Below, in pieces: positions 42,498 through 50,338 of a stretch of DNA of 64,000 nucleotides. Made by a program: the position numbers and the translations under genes. How positions within the stretch are numbered: the first letter of the stretch is position 1; each line of letters begins with the position of its first letter. Origin of the DNA: Subdoligranulum variabile (lineage in GTDB: Bacteria; Bacillota; Clostridia; Oscillospirales; Ruminococcaceae); contig QAKI01000043.1 of NCBI GenBank assembly GCA_003343905.1, forward strand, positions 283,016 to 347,015. Direction: 5' to 3'. Below the pieces are notes generated by a model, which saw only the letters and a program-made list of their open reading frames with translations, was not told where the DNA came from and made no database searches.

Positions 42498-42537
42498 AAA
42501 AAGGCGAATTTGGGAAGGTTCCGAGTTCGCCTTTTTC
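42498..42537 (+). terminator. Rho-independent terminator after fakA
   Basis: AAAGGCGAA pairs with TTCGCCTTT around a GGGAAGGTTCC loop region and runs into TTTTTC. It lies 38 bp before the recG start, so recG may receive read-through. Confidence 0.75.
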
Positions 42538-42574
42538 TATATTCAGGATTCAAGACGAAAGGAGGGGGCGCACT

Positions 42575-44617
42575 GTGGCGGACCTGAACAGTTCCATCCA
42601 GTATCTCAAGGGCGTAGGCCCGGCCTTTGCCAAAAAGTTTGAAAAGCTGGGCATCCGCACCATCCGGGACCTGCTGCTGTGCTACCCCCGCAAATACATC
42701 GACTACACCCGGCCCTACACCGTGGCCGCCGCGCCCTACGACGTGGACTGCTGCGTCAAGGCTACCGTGCTGCAAAAGGAACCGCCCCGGCGCATCAAGG
42801 GCGGGCGGGTGCTCAACCGGGTGCTGGCGGCGGATGATTCCGGCGTGCTGGTGCTGTCCTGGTTCAACGCCTCCTACGCGGCGGAAAAACTCGTTGCCGG
42901 GCAGACCTATTACTTTGAGGGGCGCATCGGCGGCAACCTGACCCACCGGGAACTGCTGCACCCGCTGGTGCGCACCGAAGCCCAGGTGGCCGACAGCCCC
43001 TTTGTGCCGGTCTACCACGGCACCGAGGGCCTGCCCGCGGCCCGTCAGGCGGCGTGCGCCCGGGCGGCGCTGGCCTATGTGGACGAACTGCCCGACCCGC
43101 TGCCGCCGGAACTGCTGACGCGCTACAAGATGCCCGCCAAGGCGCAGGCCGTGCGCGCTGTCCATGCGCCGCGGGATCACGCGGACCTGGCCGCCGCCCG
43201 CCGCAGGCTGATCTTTGAAGAACTGTACCTTTTGCAGATCGGCATTTTCCTGCTGCGCAGCCACGGCCGCCAGTCCACCAGCGCCCCCATGCACCCGCTC
43301 GATATGGCGCCTTTCTGGCGCAGCCTGCCCTATGCCCCCACGGGGGCGCAGCACCGTGCCGCCGGCGAGATCACCCGCGACCTGTGCGGGGAAGTGCCCA
43401 TGAACCGGCTGCTGCAGGGCGATGTGGGCAGCGGCAAAACGCTGGTGGCCGCGGCGGCCATCTGGTTTGCCGCGCAGAACGGCTGGCAGAGCGCCATGCT
43501 GGCCCCCACCGAGATATTGGCCCGGCAGCACGCCGCCACGCTGGCCGACCGGCTGGAACCCTTCGGCGTCAATGTGACGCTGCTGGTGGGCGGCATGAAA
43601 GCCAGCGAGAAAAAGATCGCGCTGGACGCCATCGCGGACGGCCGGGCGGGGCTGGTGGTGGGCACCCATGCGGTGCTGACGGATTCGGTCCAGTTCAAAA
43701 ATCTGGGGCTTGCCATCGTGGACGAACAGCATCGTTTCGGCGTGCGGCAGCGCGGGCTGCTGGCGGGCAAGGCCCAAAGCCCCCACCTGCTGGTCATGAG
43801 CGCCACGCCGATCCCCCGGACCCTGGGGCTGCTGATGTACGGCGACCTGGATATTTCGGTGCTGGACGAACTGCCGCCCGGCCGCAAACCCATCAAGACC
43901 TGGTTCATTACCGGCAAAAAACGCCGGGATATGTACGGCTTCCTGGACAAGCAGATCGCCGCGGGCCATCAGGTGTATATCGTCTGCCCGGCCATCGAGG
44001 AAAACGAACTGGACGCCGGGATGCAGGCGGTCAAGACCTATTATGCCGAGACTGCCTGCCCGCTGCTGCCGGGCCGCCGCGTCGGACTTCTGCACGGGAA
44101 GATGAAGCCCAAGGAGAAGGACGAGGTCATGCGCCAGTTCAAAGAAGGGGAGCTGGACGTGCTGGTGTCCACCACGGTCATCGAGGTGGGCGTGGACGTG
44201 CCCAACGCCACGGTCATGGTCATCGAGAACGCCGAACGCTTCGGCCTGTCGGCGCTGCACCAGCTTCGGGGCCGTGTGGGGCGCGGTGCGGCGGATTCCT
44301 GCTGCATCCTGATCTCGGACCACGAGAGCGACTCGGTGCGGGAACGCCTGCGCTTTCTGTGCCATACCGCGGACGGCTTCGCGGTGGCAAAATACGATCT
44401 GGAGACCCGCGGCCCCGGCGACTTCTTCGGGGAAGCCCAGCACGGCCTGCCCACCCTGCGGGTGGCGGACCTTGTGCAGGACACCCGCACGCTGCGCGTG
44501 GCGCAGGACGAGGCCAAAGCCCTGCTGGCGGCGGACCCCAACCTGACCGACCCGGCCCACCGCACCCTTTCGGACGAGGTGGAACGCCTGTTCGCCACCG
44601 CCGGGGCGATGAATTAA
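42575..44617 (+). CDS. recG: ATP-dependent DNA helicase RecG
   Basis: RecG remodels stalled replication forks and Holliday junctions. The 680-aa protein has the N-terminal wedge (SIQYLKGVGPAFAKKFEKLG), Walker A LLQGDVGSGKTLVAAAA, DEQHRFGVRQRG (motif II), SATPIPRTLG, TTVIEVGVDVPNATVMVIEN and HQLRGRVGRG. The start is a GTG at 42575 with an ideal AAAGGAGGG eight bases upstream; the open frame before it is the end of fakA. Length is normal. Confidence 0.96.
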   Translation: MADLNSSIQYLKGVGPAFAKKFEKLGIRTIRDLLLCYPRKYIDYTRPYTVAAAPYDVDCCVKATVLQKEPPRRIKGGRVLNRVLAADDSGVLVLSWFNASYAAEKLVAGQTYYFEGRIGGNLTHRELLHPLVRTEAQVADSPFVPVYHGTEGLPAARQAACARAALAYVDELPDPLPPELLTRYKMPAKAQAVRAVHAPRDHADLAAARRRLIFEELYLLQIGIFLLRSHGRQSTSAPMHPLDMAPFWRSLPYAPTGAQHRAAGEITRDLCGEVPMNRLLQGDVGSGKTLVAAAAIWFAAQNGWQSAMLAPTEILARQHAATLADRLEPFGVNVTLLVGGMKASEKKIALDAIADGRAGLVVGTHAVLTDSVQFKNLGLAIVDEQHRFGVRQRGLLAGKAQSPHLLVMSATPIPRTLGLLMYGDLDISVLDELPPGRKPIKTWFITGKKRRDMYGFLDKQIAAGHQVYIVCPAIEENELDAGMQAVKTYYAETACPLLPGRRVGLLHGKMKPKEKDEVMRQFKEGELDVLVSTTVIEVGVDVPNATVMVIENAERFGLSALHQLRGRVGRGAADSCCILISDHESDSVRERLRFLCHTADGFAVAKYDLETRGPGDFFGEAQHGLPTLRVADLVQDTRTLRVAQDEAKALLAADPNLTDPAHRTLSDEVERLFATAGAMN

Positions 44618-44650
44618 ATCCGTTCCGCCCTTTTATTCCCGCAGAAAGTT

Positions 44651-44659
44651 TGCTATACT
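44651..44659 (+). promoter_or_regulatory. Extended -10 promoter of dacA
   Basis: TG-C-TATACT (44651-44659) 37 bp before the start. The -35 position (TTTTAT) is weak. Confidence 0.5.
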
Positions 44660-44695
44660 AAAACCAGAGACCAAACCTTGGATCAGAGGAATGCC

Positions 44696-46033
44696 ATGGC
44701 TATGAAAAGAATCTGCACCCTGCTGTGCGCCGCCCTGCTCACGCTGCTGCTGGCGCTGCCCGTGGCCGCGGAAGGGGAGAACAGCCTTCTGGCGGCGGAC
44801 GCGCCGGAACTGAACGCCCCGGCGGCCTACGTTGTGAACCTGGACACCAACATCGTGGTCTATGAAAAAAACAGTGAGACCCAGCTTCAGGCGGCCAGCC
44901 TGACCAAGATGATGACCTGCCTGCTGATGCTGGAACAGTATCAGGACCAGTTGGACACCATCACGCTCACGGCGCCCGGCTACATCTATGACCTGATCTG
45001 GGAACAGACCACCAACGCTTCCACCGCCGACATCCGCCGCGGGGATACCCAGACCCTGCGCAACCTGCTGTACGCCATGCTGCTGCCCAGCGCCAACGAG
45101 GCAGCTTACATCGTGGCCGACTACATGGGCGGCGGCAGCATCGACAACTTTGTGGCGATGATGAACGACGAGGCCGCGGCCATCGGCTGCACCGGCACCA
45201 CCTTCACCGACCCCTGCGGCCTGGATGAAGGCAACGTGACCACCGCGCGGGACGCCTACCTGATCCTGCGGGCGCTTTCGGCCTATGACGTGGCGGCTTC
45301 GGTCATGGCGACGCCCAGCTACGATATGGGCACCAACGAAAACTACCCCACGCCGGGCACCTATATCATCCAGAACACCGACAAGATGGTGTGCAACACC
45401 AGCTACTATCGGGAATACACCAAGGGCGGCAAGACCGGCAGCCTGGGCGAGTGGCAGAACTTCGCGGGCTGGCACAGCCAGGACGGCGAAAGCTATATCA
45501 GCGTGCTGCTCAACGTCCCCAACTCGGTGGATGAAGAGGGCGGCCGCCCGGCCCTGCGGGAGACCGCCACGCTGATGGACTGGGTATTTGGGACCTATAC
45601 CGTGGCCCCGGCGCTGGATACCACCCAGCCCATCACCGAAAGCCACGTGCGCTATTCCACCCAGACCGACACCGTCATGCTGTACCCCGCCGACGATATG
45701 ATGACCCTGCTGCCGCGCGACGGCGGCGCGGCCGTGACCGAGCAGACCTTCAACCTGCCGGAATCGCTGACCGCGCCCCTGCATCAGGGGGATGTGGTGG
45801 GCACCGTGACGCTGACGATCGAGGGTGAGACCATCGGCACGGTGGATCTGATCGCGGGCAGCGACGTTTCCCGCAATCAGGTGCTGTACACCATTTCCCG
45901 CATCGGGGAATTTTTCTCCAGCACCTATTTCAAAGTCGTCATCATGCTGACGATGGCGGTAGTGGCGATCTACGCCTTTGTGTGGGTGCTGTCCATTCTG
46001 GGCGTGTGGAGCCGTGAAAGCGAAGATAAGTGA
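44696..46033 (+). CDS. dacA: D-alanyl-D-alanine carboxypeptidase (penicillin-binding protein)
   Basis: This low-molecular-weight PBP trims the terminal D-Ala of peptidoglycan side chains. The 445-aa protein has a signal peptide (about residues 4-25), the three catalytic motifs SLTK (S68-K71), SAN (132-134) and KTG (246-248), and a C-terminal membrane helix (about 413-437) in place of the usual amphipathic anchor. AGAGGA precedes ATG 44696, and a second ATG at 44702 is possible. It may be cotranscribed with pncB, 20 bp downstream. Confidence 0.93.
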   Translation: MAMKRICTLLCAALLTLLLALPVAAEGENSLLAADAPELNAPAAYVVNLDTNIVVYEKNSETQLQAASLTKMMTCLLMLEQYQDQLDTITLTAPGYIYDLIWEQTTNASTADIRRGDTQTLRNLLYAMLLPSANEAAYIVADYMGGGSIDNFVAMMNDEAAAIGCTGTTFTDPCGLDEGNVTTARDAYLILRALSAYDVAASVMATPSYDMGTNENYPTPGTYIIQNTDKMVCNTSYYREYTKGGKTGSLGEWQNFAGWHSQDGESYISVLLNVPNSVDEEGGRPALRETATLMDWVFGTYTVAPALDTTQPITESHVRYSTQTDTVMLYPADDMMTLLPRDGGAAVTEQTFNLPESLTAPLHQGDVVGTVTLTIEGETIGTVDLIAGSDVSRNQVLYTISRIGEFFSSTYFKVVIMLTMAVVAIYAFVWVLSILGVWSRESEDK

Positions 46034-46053
46034 TAGGATCGGGAGGATCGACC

Positions 46054-47499
46054 ATGCTGGACGTGAAACGCAACCTGACAACGATGACGGATTTTTACGA
46101 ACTGACGATGTCGGCCGGGTATCTGCATGAAGGCTACCAGGACAAGATCGCCGTGTTCGATATGTTTTTCCGGCGTGTGCCGGACGGCGGCGGTTATGCC
46201 ATCATGGCCGGGCTGCAGCAGTTCATCGACGCGGTGGACCATCTGGAATTTACCCCGGAGGATGTGGACTACCTGCGTTCCACCGGGATCTTCAATGAAG
46301 ATTTCCTGCAATACCTGGCAAACTTCCGGCTGCACTGCACGATCTGGGCCATTGAGGAAGGCATGCCGATCTTCCCCCAGGAACCCATCGTCACGGTGGA
46401 AGGCCCGGCCATCGAATGCCAGCTTCTGGAAACGCTGCTGCTTGTCACCTTCAACCACCAGTGCCTGATCGCCACCAAGGCCAACCGCATCGTGCGCGCG
46501 GCGTCCGGCCGCCCGGTCATGGAGTTCGGCGCGCGCCGGGCCCAGGGGTACGACGCCGCCTACTTCGGCGCGCGGGCAGCCTATATCGGCGGCTGCGGTT
46601 CCACTTCCTGCGTGATGGCGGCGCGGGACTTCGGCATCCCCGCGTCGGGCACCATGGCCCACAGTTGGGTGCAGATGTTCCCCAGCGAGTATGAAGCCTT
46701 CAAGACCTATGCGGAGCTTTACCCCGACGCCTGTTTGCTGCTGGTGGACACCTACAACGTGCTGCGCCACGGCGTGCCGGACGCCATCAAGGTGTTCGAC
46801 GAGGTGCTCAAGCCCATGGGCAAACGCCCCAAGGGCATCCGCATCGATTCGGGCGACATCGCCTATCTTTCCAAGAAGGCGCGCCACATGCTGGACGCGG
46901 CGGGCTACCGCGACTGCCCGATCTGCGCTTCCAACAGCCTGGACGAGTACATCGTGCGCGACCTGATTTTGCAGGGGGCGCGGGTGGACAGCTTCGGCAT
47001 CGGGGAGAACATGATCACCGCCAAGAGCGACCCGGTGTTCGGCGGCGTGTACAAGCTGGCCGCCGTCCGGGAGGAGGACGGCAGCTATACCCCCAAGATG
47101 AAGCTGTCGGAGTCGGCGGAAAAGATGACCATTCCGGGCCTGAAAAAAGTCTGGCGCATTTATGACGAGGACGGCAAGGCCATGGCGGACCTGATCACGC
47201 TGGCCGACGAACAGGTCGAGACCCAGCACGGCATCACGCTGTTCGACCCTATCGAGACCTGGAAGGAGCGCACCTACGTCAACTGCACGGCCCAGTGCCT
47301 TTCCACCCTGATCTATGACAAGGGGCGGCGCGTCTACACCAGCCCCAGCCTTGACGATATCCGCAAATTCTGCAAGGCGCAGGTGGGCACCCTCTGGGAC
47401 GAGGTCAAGCGTTTTGAAAACCCCCACCGCTACTATGTGGACCTGAGCCAGCCGCTGTGGGACAGCCGCAGCGCGCTGCTGAAAAAACTCTCAAAATAA
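46054..47499 (+). CDS. pncB: Nicotinate phosphoribosyltransferase
   Basis: PncB makes nicotinate mononucleotide from nicotinate and PRPP in NAD salvage. The 481-aa protein shows MTDFYELTMSAGY, FDMFFRRVPDGGGY, EFGARRAQG, SGTMAHSWVQMF (with the conserved His) and RIDSGDIAYLSKK with the phosphate-binding region before SFGIGENM. GGGAGGATC precedes ATG 46054. A large hairpin lies in the 72 bp after the stop, but it lacks a T-run and seems to belong to the next gene. Confidence 0.95.
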   Translation: MLDVKRNLTTMTDFYELTMSAGYLHEGYQDKIAVFDMFFRRVPDGGGYAIMAGLQQFIDAVDHLEFTPEDVDYLRSTGIFNEDFLQYLANFRLHCTIWAIEEGMPIFPQEPIVTVEGPAIECQLLETLLLVTFNHQCLIATKANRIVRAASGRPVMEFGARRAQGYDAAYFGARAAYIGGCGSTSCVMAARDFGIPASGTMAHSWVQMFPSEYEAFKTYAELYPDACLLLVDTYNVLRHGVPDAIKVFDEVLKPMGKRPKGIRIDSGDIAYLSKKARHMLDAAGYRDCPICASNSLDEYIVRDLILQGARVDSFGIGENMITAKSDPVFGGVYKLAAVREEDGSYTPKMKLSESAEKMTIPGLKKVWRIYDEDGKAMADLITLADEQVETQHGITLFDPIETWKERTYVNCTAQCLSTLIYDKGRRVYTSPSLDDIRKFCKAQVGTLWDEVKRFENPHRYYVDLSQPLWDSRSALLKKLSK

Positions 47500-47523
47500 T
47501 TCGTTACGATTTGGTTACAGAAC

Positions 47524-47564
47524 CCCCTCCCCGCGCATACTAAGGCCAGTATGACGGGGAGGGG
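47524..47564 (+). promoter_or_regulatory. Long hairpin sequestering a ribosome binding site
   Basis: CCCCTCCCCG (47524-47533) pairs with CGGGGAGGGG (47555-47564), and CATACT (47536-47541) with AGTATG (47548-47553), with a small internal loop and a 6-nt apical loop. The right arm is the Shine-Dalgarno, seven bases before ATG 47572. The same architecture with ATACTAAG recurs at 62958-62997. Confidence 0.65.
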
Positions 47565-47571
47565 TCTTTGT

Positions 47572-47958
47572 ATGTTGGAACGGATGATGATTTTTCTTCT
47601 GGGCGGGGGCGGCTATTTGGGCATCGAACTGGCCTGGCGTGGCACGAGCCACTGGACGATGTTCCTGGCGGGCGGGCTGTGCCTGTGTATGCTGCAGGCG
47701 CTGGCCGTGCGGCCGGTCAGTCTGCCGCTGGCAGCCGTGGCCGGGGCGGTGGCCGTCAGCGGGCTGGAAGTGTGCATCGGGCTGGCCTGCCGCGAGGTAC
47801 TGCACATCGCCGTATGGGACTACAGCAACGAATGGGGCAACCTGGCCGGGCTGATCTGCCCGCGGTACTGCCTGTACTGGTTCCTTTTGTGCGGGTGGGT
47901 CATTCTGGTGCTGCGGGTGGCGCGCAGGGTGGCTGTGCGTCCCGTTTATCGGACTTAA
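47572..47958 (+). CDS. Small PF06541-like membrane protein (putative ABC transporter permease family)
   Basis: The 128-aa product has about four membrane helices. The segment VWDYSNEWGNLAGLICPRYCLYWF resembles the (L/V)WDYS..N..G.IC signature I recall for the CmpB-like family (PF06541), whose function is not established. The signature is seen; the family call is from memory. ATG 47572 follows GGGGAGGGG by seven bases, and this ribosome binding site is inside a strong hairpin, so translation is probably controlled. No T-rich terminator was found directly after it. Confidence 0.65.
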   Translation: MLERMMIFLLGGGGYLGIELAWRGTSHWTMFLAGGLCLCMLQALAVRPVSLPLAAVAGAVAVSGLEVCIGLACREVLHIAVWDYSNEWGNLAGLICPRYCLYWFLLCGWVILVLRVARRVAVRPVYRT

Positions 47959-48004
47959 AATAGCGGCGCGAATGCTGGAAGTACAAATTTTGGGACTGCC
48001 TGCA

Positions 48005-48013
48005 TGGTATCAT
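48005..48013 (+). promoter_or_regulatory. Extended -10 promoter of the 37-aa gene
   Basis: TG-G-TATCAT (48005-48013) 33 bp upstream of ATG 48047. No consensus -35 at the right distance. Confidence 0.4.
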
Positions 48014-48046
48014 GGTAGCATCACAAAGAGAAAGGCGGTACCTACC

Positions 48047-48160
48047 ATGACCCAGCAGTTCAAGTACGTCGGCGGCCACATCGAGGTCTATTCCGAACAG
48101 GGGGAGTTCCTGTTTTCGGCGGACACCATGCAGGAAGCATGGGAGGAACTGTCCGCGTGA
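48047..48160 (+). CDS. Very small hypothetical protein (37 aa)
   Basis: The product begins MTQQFKYVGGHIEVYSEQGE and ends in an acidic helix-like segment (TMQEAWEELSA). It looks soluble: two short beta-like stretches and one helix, with no signal peptide. A GAAAGGCGG element lies about ten bases before the ATG. The reading frame is open farther upstream, but that part contains the promoter-like sequence. No family recognised. Support comes from the ribosome binding site, promoter-like element and protein-like composition, not from homology. Confidence 0.5.
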   Translation: MTQQFKYVGGHIEVYSEQGEFLFSADTMQEAWEELSA

Positions 48161-48248
48161 TGCGCACAGATGCAAGATAAAAATGTACAATATGCCGAAA
48201 CAGTGGAAAATATACAAATAACTTTTTATATTTTGTACAAATTTCCCC

Positions 48249-48277
48249 TTGAAAATGGCAGCCACATCCCCTATAAT
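48249..48277 (+). promoter_or_regulatory. Near-consensus sigma-A promoter of the 45-aa gene
   Basis: TTGAAA (48249-48254), a 17-bp spacer and a perfect TATAAT (48272-48277) in a locally AT-rich stretch, 31 bp before ATG 48309. Confidence 0.85.
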
Positions 48278-48308
48278 AAAGACAGAAAACAGAAAGGAGA
48301 TGGGTTGC

Positions 48309-48446
48309 ATGTTAAAGTTGCATACTTTGGCGCAATGGATGTACGGCTTCCTGGATCCGGAAAGCCCCTATGGTCTGCCGGGTGACATGTACGACGATGT
48401 AATACCGTCTGGCATACACAACTATAACCGTGACGACCTGTTCTAA
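48309..48446 (+). CDS. Very small hypothetical protein (45 aa) in its own transcription unit
   Basis: The 45-residue product starts MLKLHTLAQWMYGFLDPE and continues with a Gly/Pro/Asp/Tyr-rich part ending HNYNRDDLF. There is no membrane helix or signal peptide. AAAGGAG lies eight bases before ATG 48309. It has its own near-consensus promoter and a very strong terminator 24 bp after the stop, so the unit is built for high expression of one small product. I do not recognise the family. A short regulatory RNA that overlaps this frame is an alternative explanation. Confidence 0.6.
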   Translation: MLKLHTLAQWMYGFLDPESPYGLPGDMYDDVIPSGIHNYNRDDLF

Positions 48447-48469
48447 ACCCATCCACTACCCGTCAAACA

Positions 48470-48514
48470 TGTCCCGTGCCGATGCGAGCCCGCATCGGCA
48501 CGGGGCATTTTTTT
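48470..48514 (+). terminator. Very strong rho-independent terminator
   Basis: A stem of about 16 bp (GTCCCGTGCCGATGCG, 48471-48486, with CGCATCGGCACGGGGC, 48491-48506; one G-T pair) and a 4-nt loop is followed by seven T residues. Confidence 0.92.
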
Positions 48515-48517
48515 GTC

Positions 48518-48546
48518 TTGTATTTTTGCGCAAAACAGGGTATTCT
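48518..48546 (+). promoter_or_regulatory. Sigma-A-type promoter of the glycosyltransferase gene
   Basis: TTGTAT (48518-48523), a 17-bp spacer and TATTCT (48541-48546). Confidence 0.55.
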
Positions 48547-48598
48547 ATTACTGTTACCCGGCGGCGTGCCGCGCCGCCCCGCTGGAAGGAGTATCCTC

Positions 48599-49618
48599 AT
48601 GAAACTGATCACCTTTACCGTACCCTGCTACAATTCCGCCGGTTATATGGACCGCTGTATCGAGACCCTGCTCCCGGCGGGGCCGGAAGCCGAGATCATC
48701 CTGGTGGATGACGGCTCCACCGACGATACGGGCAGGATCGCTGACGCCTACGCGGAAAAATACCCCGACATCGTGCGCGTTATCCATCAGGAAAACGGCG
48801 GCCATGGCGAAGGCGTCAACCAGGGCATCCGCAATGCGACGGGCCTGTTCTTCAAGGTCGTGGACTCGGACGACTGGCTGGACACCGAAGCCCTGGCCAA
48901 AGTCATGGAAGTCCTGCGCCGCTATGCCGGCGCGGAAACGCCGCTGGACCTGCTGATGGCCAACTATGTTTATGAACATGTGGCGGACAATACCCGCAAC
49001 GTGGTGGACTACACCGGCATTCTGCCGGAGAACCGCCTGTTCCGCTGGAACGAGATCGGCAAGTTCCCGCCGGACAAAAACATCCTGATGCACAGCGTCA
49101 TCTACCGCACCGAGGTGCTGCGCGCCAGCGGCATGGAACTGCCCAAGCACACCTTCTATGTGGATAACCTGTTCGTCTACCAGCCGCTGCCCCAGGTCAA
49201 CACGATCTATTACCTCAATCTGGACCTGTACCGCTACTTCATCGGGCGCGAGGACCAGAGCGTCAATGAGAAGAATATGATCAAGCGCGTGGACCAGCAG
49301 CTTCGGGTCACCCGGCTGATGATGAACGCGGTGGATGTGTTCGCCCTGCCGCCGGAGCAGGAAAAGCTGCGCGCCTATATGCTCAACTACTTCTCGATGA
49401 TGATGGCGATCTCCAGCATCTTCCTGGCGCTGGACGGCAGCGCCGCCGCGCTGGAAAAACGCCGTCAGCTCTGGGCGGACCTCAAAGCCCATGACGAGCG
49501 GCTTTACCGCCGCTGCCGCCATTCGGTGGCGCAGGCCTGCAACCTGCCGGGCTGGCTGGGCTGCAAGCTGAGCATCGGCGGCTACCGCATCGCGCAAAAG
49601 CTGTTCAAATTCAACTGA
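48599..49618 (+). CDS. Family 2 glycosyltransferase
   Basis: The 339-aa protein has the GT-A fold start ITFTVPCYNSAGYMDRCIETL, the nucleotide-binding ILVDDGSTDDTGRIADAYA, NGGHGEGVNQGIRNATG and the metal-binding VVDSDDWLD. The C-terminal half (about 200-339) is helical. It transfers a sugar, probably to a surface polysaccharide or lipid, but donor and acceptor are not readable. GGAAGGAG precedes ATG 48599; the frame is open before it across the terminator, which rules out the earlier starts. A HAD phosphatase follows 11 bp later. Confidence 0.9.
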   Translation: MKLITFTVPCYNSAGYMDRCIETLLPAGPEAEIILVDDGSTDDTGRIADAYAEKYPDIVRVIHQENGGHGEGVNQGIRNATGLFFKVVDSDDWLDTEALAKVMEVLRRYAGAETPLDLLMANYVYEHVADNTRNVVDYTGILPENRLFRWNEIGKFPPDKNILMHSVIYRTEVLRASGMELPKHTFYVDNLFVYQPLPQVNTIYYLNLDLYRYFIGREDQSVNEKNMIKRVDQQLRVTRLMMNAVDVFALPPEQEKLRAYMLNYFSMMMAISSIFLALDGSAAALEKRRQLWADLKAHDERLYRRCRHSVAQACNLPGWLGCKLSIGGYRIAQKLFKFN

Positions 49619-49629
49619 GGGGGACGTGT

Positions 49630-50286
49630 ATGCCGCTGTACCAGACCATCCTGTTCGATCTGGACGGGACCCTGACCGACTCCGCGCCGGGCATCCTCAA
49701 CTCGGTGCGCCACGCCTGCCAAAGGTTGGAACTGCCCGTTCCGGAGGAAGCCGTCTTGCGGCGCTTCCTGGGGCCGCCGCTGCCTGCGTCCTTCCGGGAG
49801 TATATGCACCTGGACGAAGCGGGCGCCCAGCGCGCGGTGGCCGCTTTCCGGGAATATTACCCCACAAAAGGCATTTTTGAAAACGCCGTCTACCCCGGCA
49901 TCCCGGCCCTGCTGGCTGACTTGAAGGCCGCGGGCCGCACGGTGGTCATGGCGACCAGCAAGCCGGAGGTGTTCGCCCGCCAGATCATGGAACATTTCTC
50001 TCTGGACGGGTATTTTGACGCCATCTGCGGCGCGGCCAGCGATGAAACGCGCACCGACAAGGGCGATGTGATCGCCTACGCGCTGGAGACCGCCGGCATC
50101 ACCCGGACCGAAGGCGTCGTGATGGTGGGTGACCGGGAACACGACGTGAAGGGTGCGGCCCGCAACGGCCTGCCCTGCATCGGCGCGGTGTACGGTTACG
50201 GCAGCGCGGAGGAACTGCGCGCCGCGGGCGCCGTGGCCCTGGCGGACACGGTAGCCGACCTGTACGCGATGCTTTTACATGGATAA
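49630..50286 (+). CDS. HAD-family phosphatase (phosphoglycolate phosphatase-like)
   Basis: The 218-aa protein has the HAD motifs: motif I ILFDLDGTLTDS (Asp10, Asp12), motif II VVMATSKPE, a conserved Lys in TRTDKGDVIAYAL and motif IV VMVGDREHDVKGA. The helical cap between motifs I and II is of the C1 type seen in Gph/PpaX enzymes. The substrate is probably a small phosphate ester. It is cotranscribed with the glycosyltransferase. Confidence 0.88.
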   Translation: MPLYQTILFDLDGTLTDSAPGILNSVRHACQRLELPVPEEAVLRRFLGPPLPASFREYMHLDEAGAQRAVAAFREYYPTKGIFENAVYPGIPALLADLKAAGRTVVMATSKPEVFARQIMEHFSLDGYFDAICGAASDETRTDKGDVIAYALETAGITRTEGVVMVGDREHDVKGAARNGLPCIGAVYGYGSAEELRAAGAVALADTVADLYAMLLHG

Positions 50287-50298
50287 AAACAAAGGAAG

Positions 50299-50331
50299 GC
50301 CCGTCCCGGCATCTGCCGGGGCGGGCTTTTT
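50299..50331 (+). terminator. Terminator between convergent genes
   Basis: GCCCGTCCCGGC pairs with GCCGGGGCGGGC around a 4-nt loop, followed by TTTTTCTG. Confidence 0.85.
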
Positions 50332-50338
50332 CTGCAGT

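Noticed and set aside
47524..47571. Hairpin after pncB as a normal rho-independent terminator
   Set aside because: No T-run follows; instead the right arm is an ideal ribosome binding site for the next start codon.
48170..48385. 71-codon plus-strand frame across the promoter of the 45-aa gene
   Set aside because: It spans the promoter and is out of frame with the well-supported small gene; no Shine-Dalgarno precedes it.
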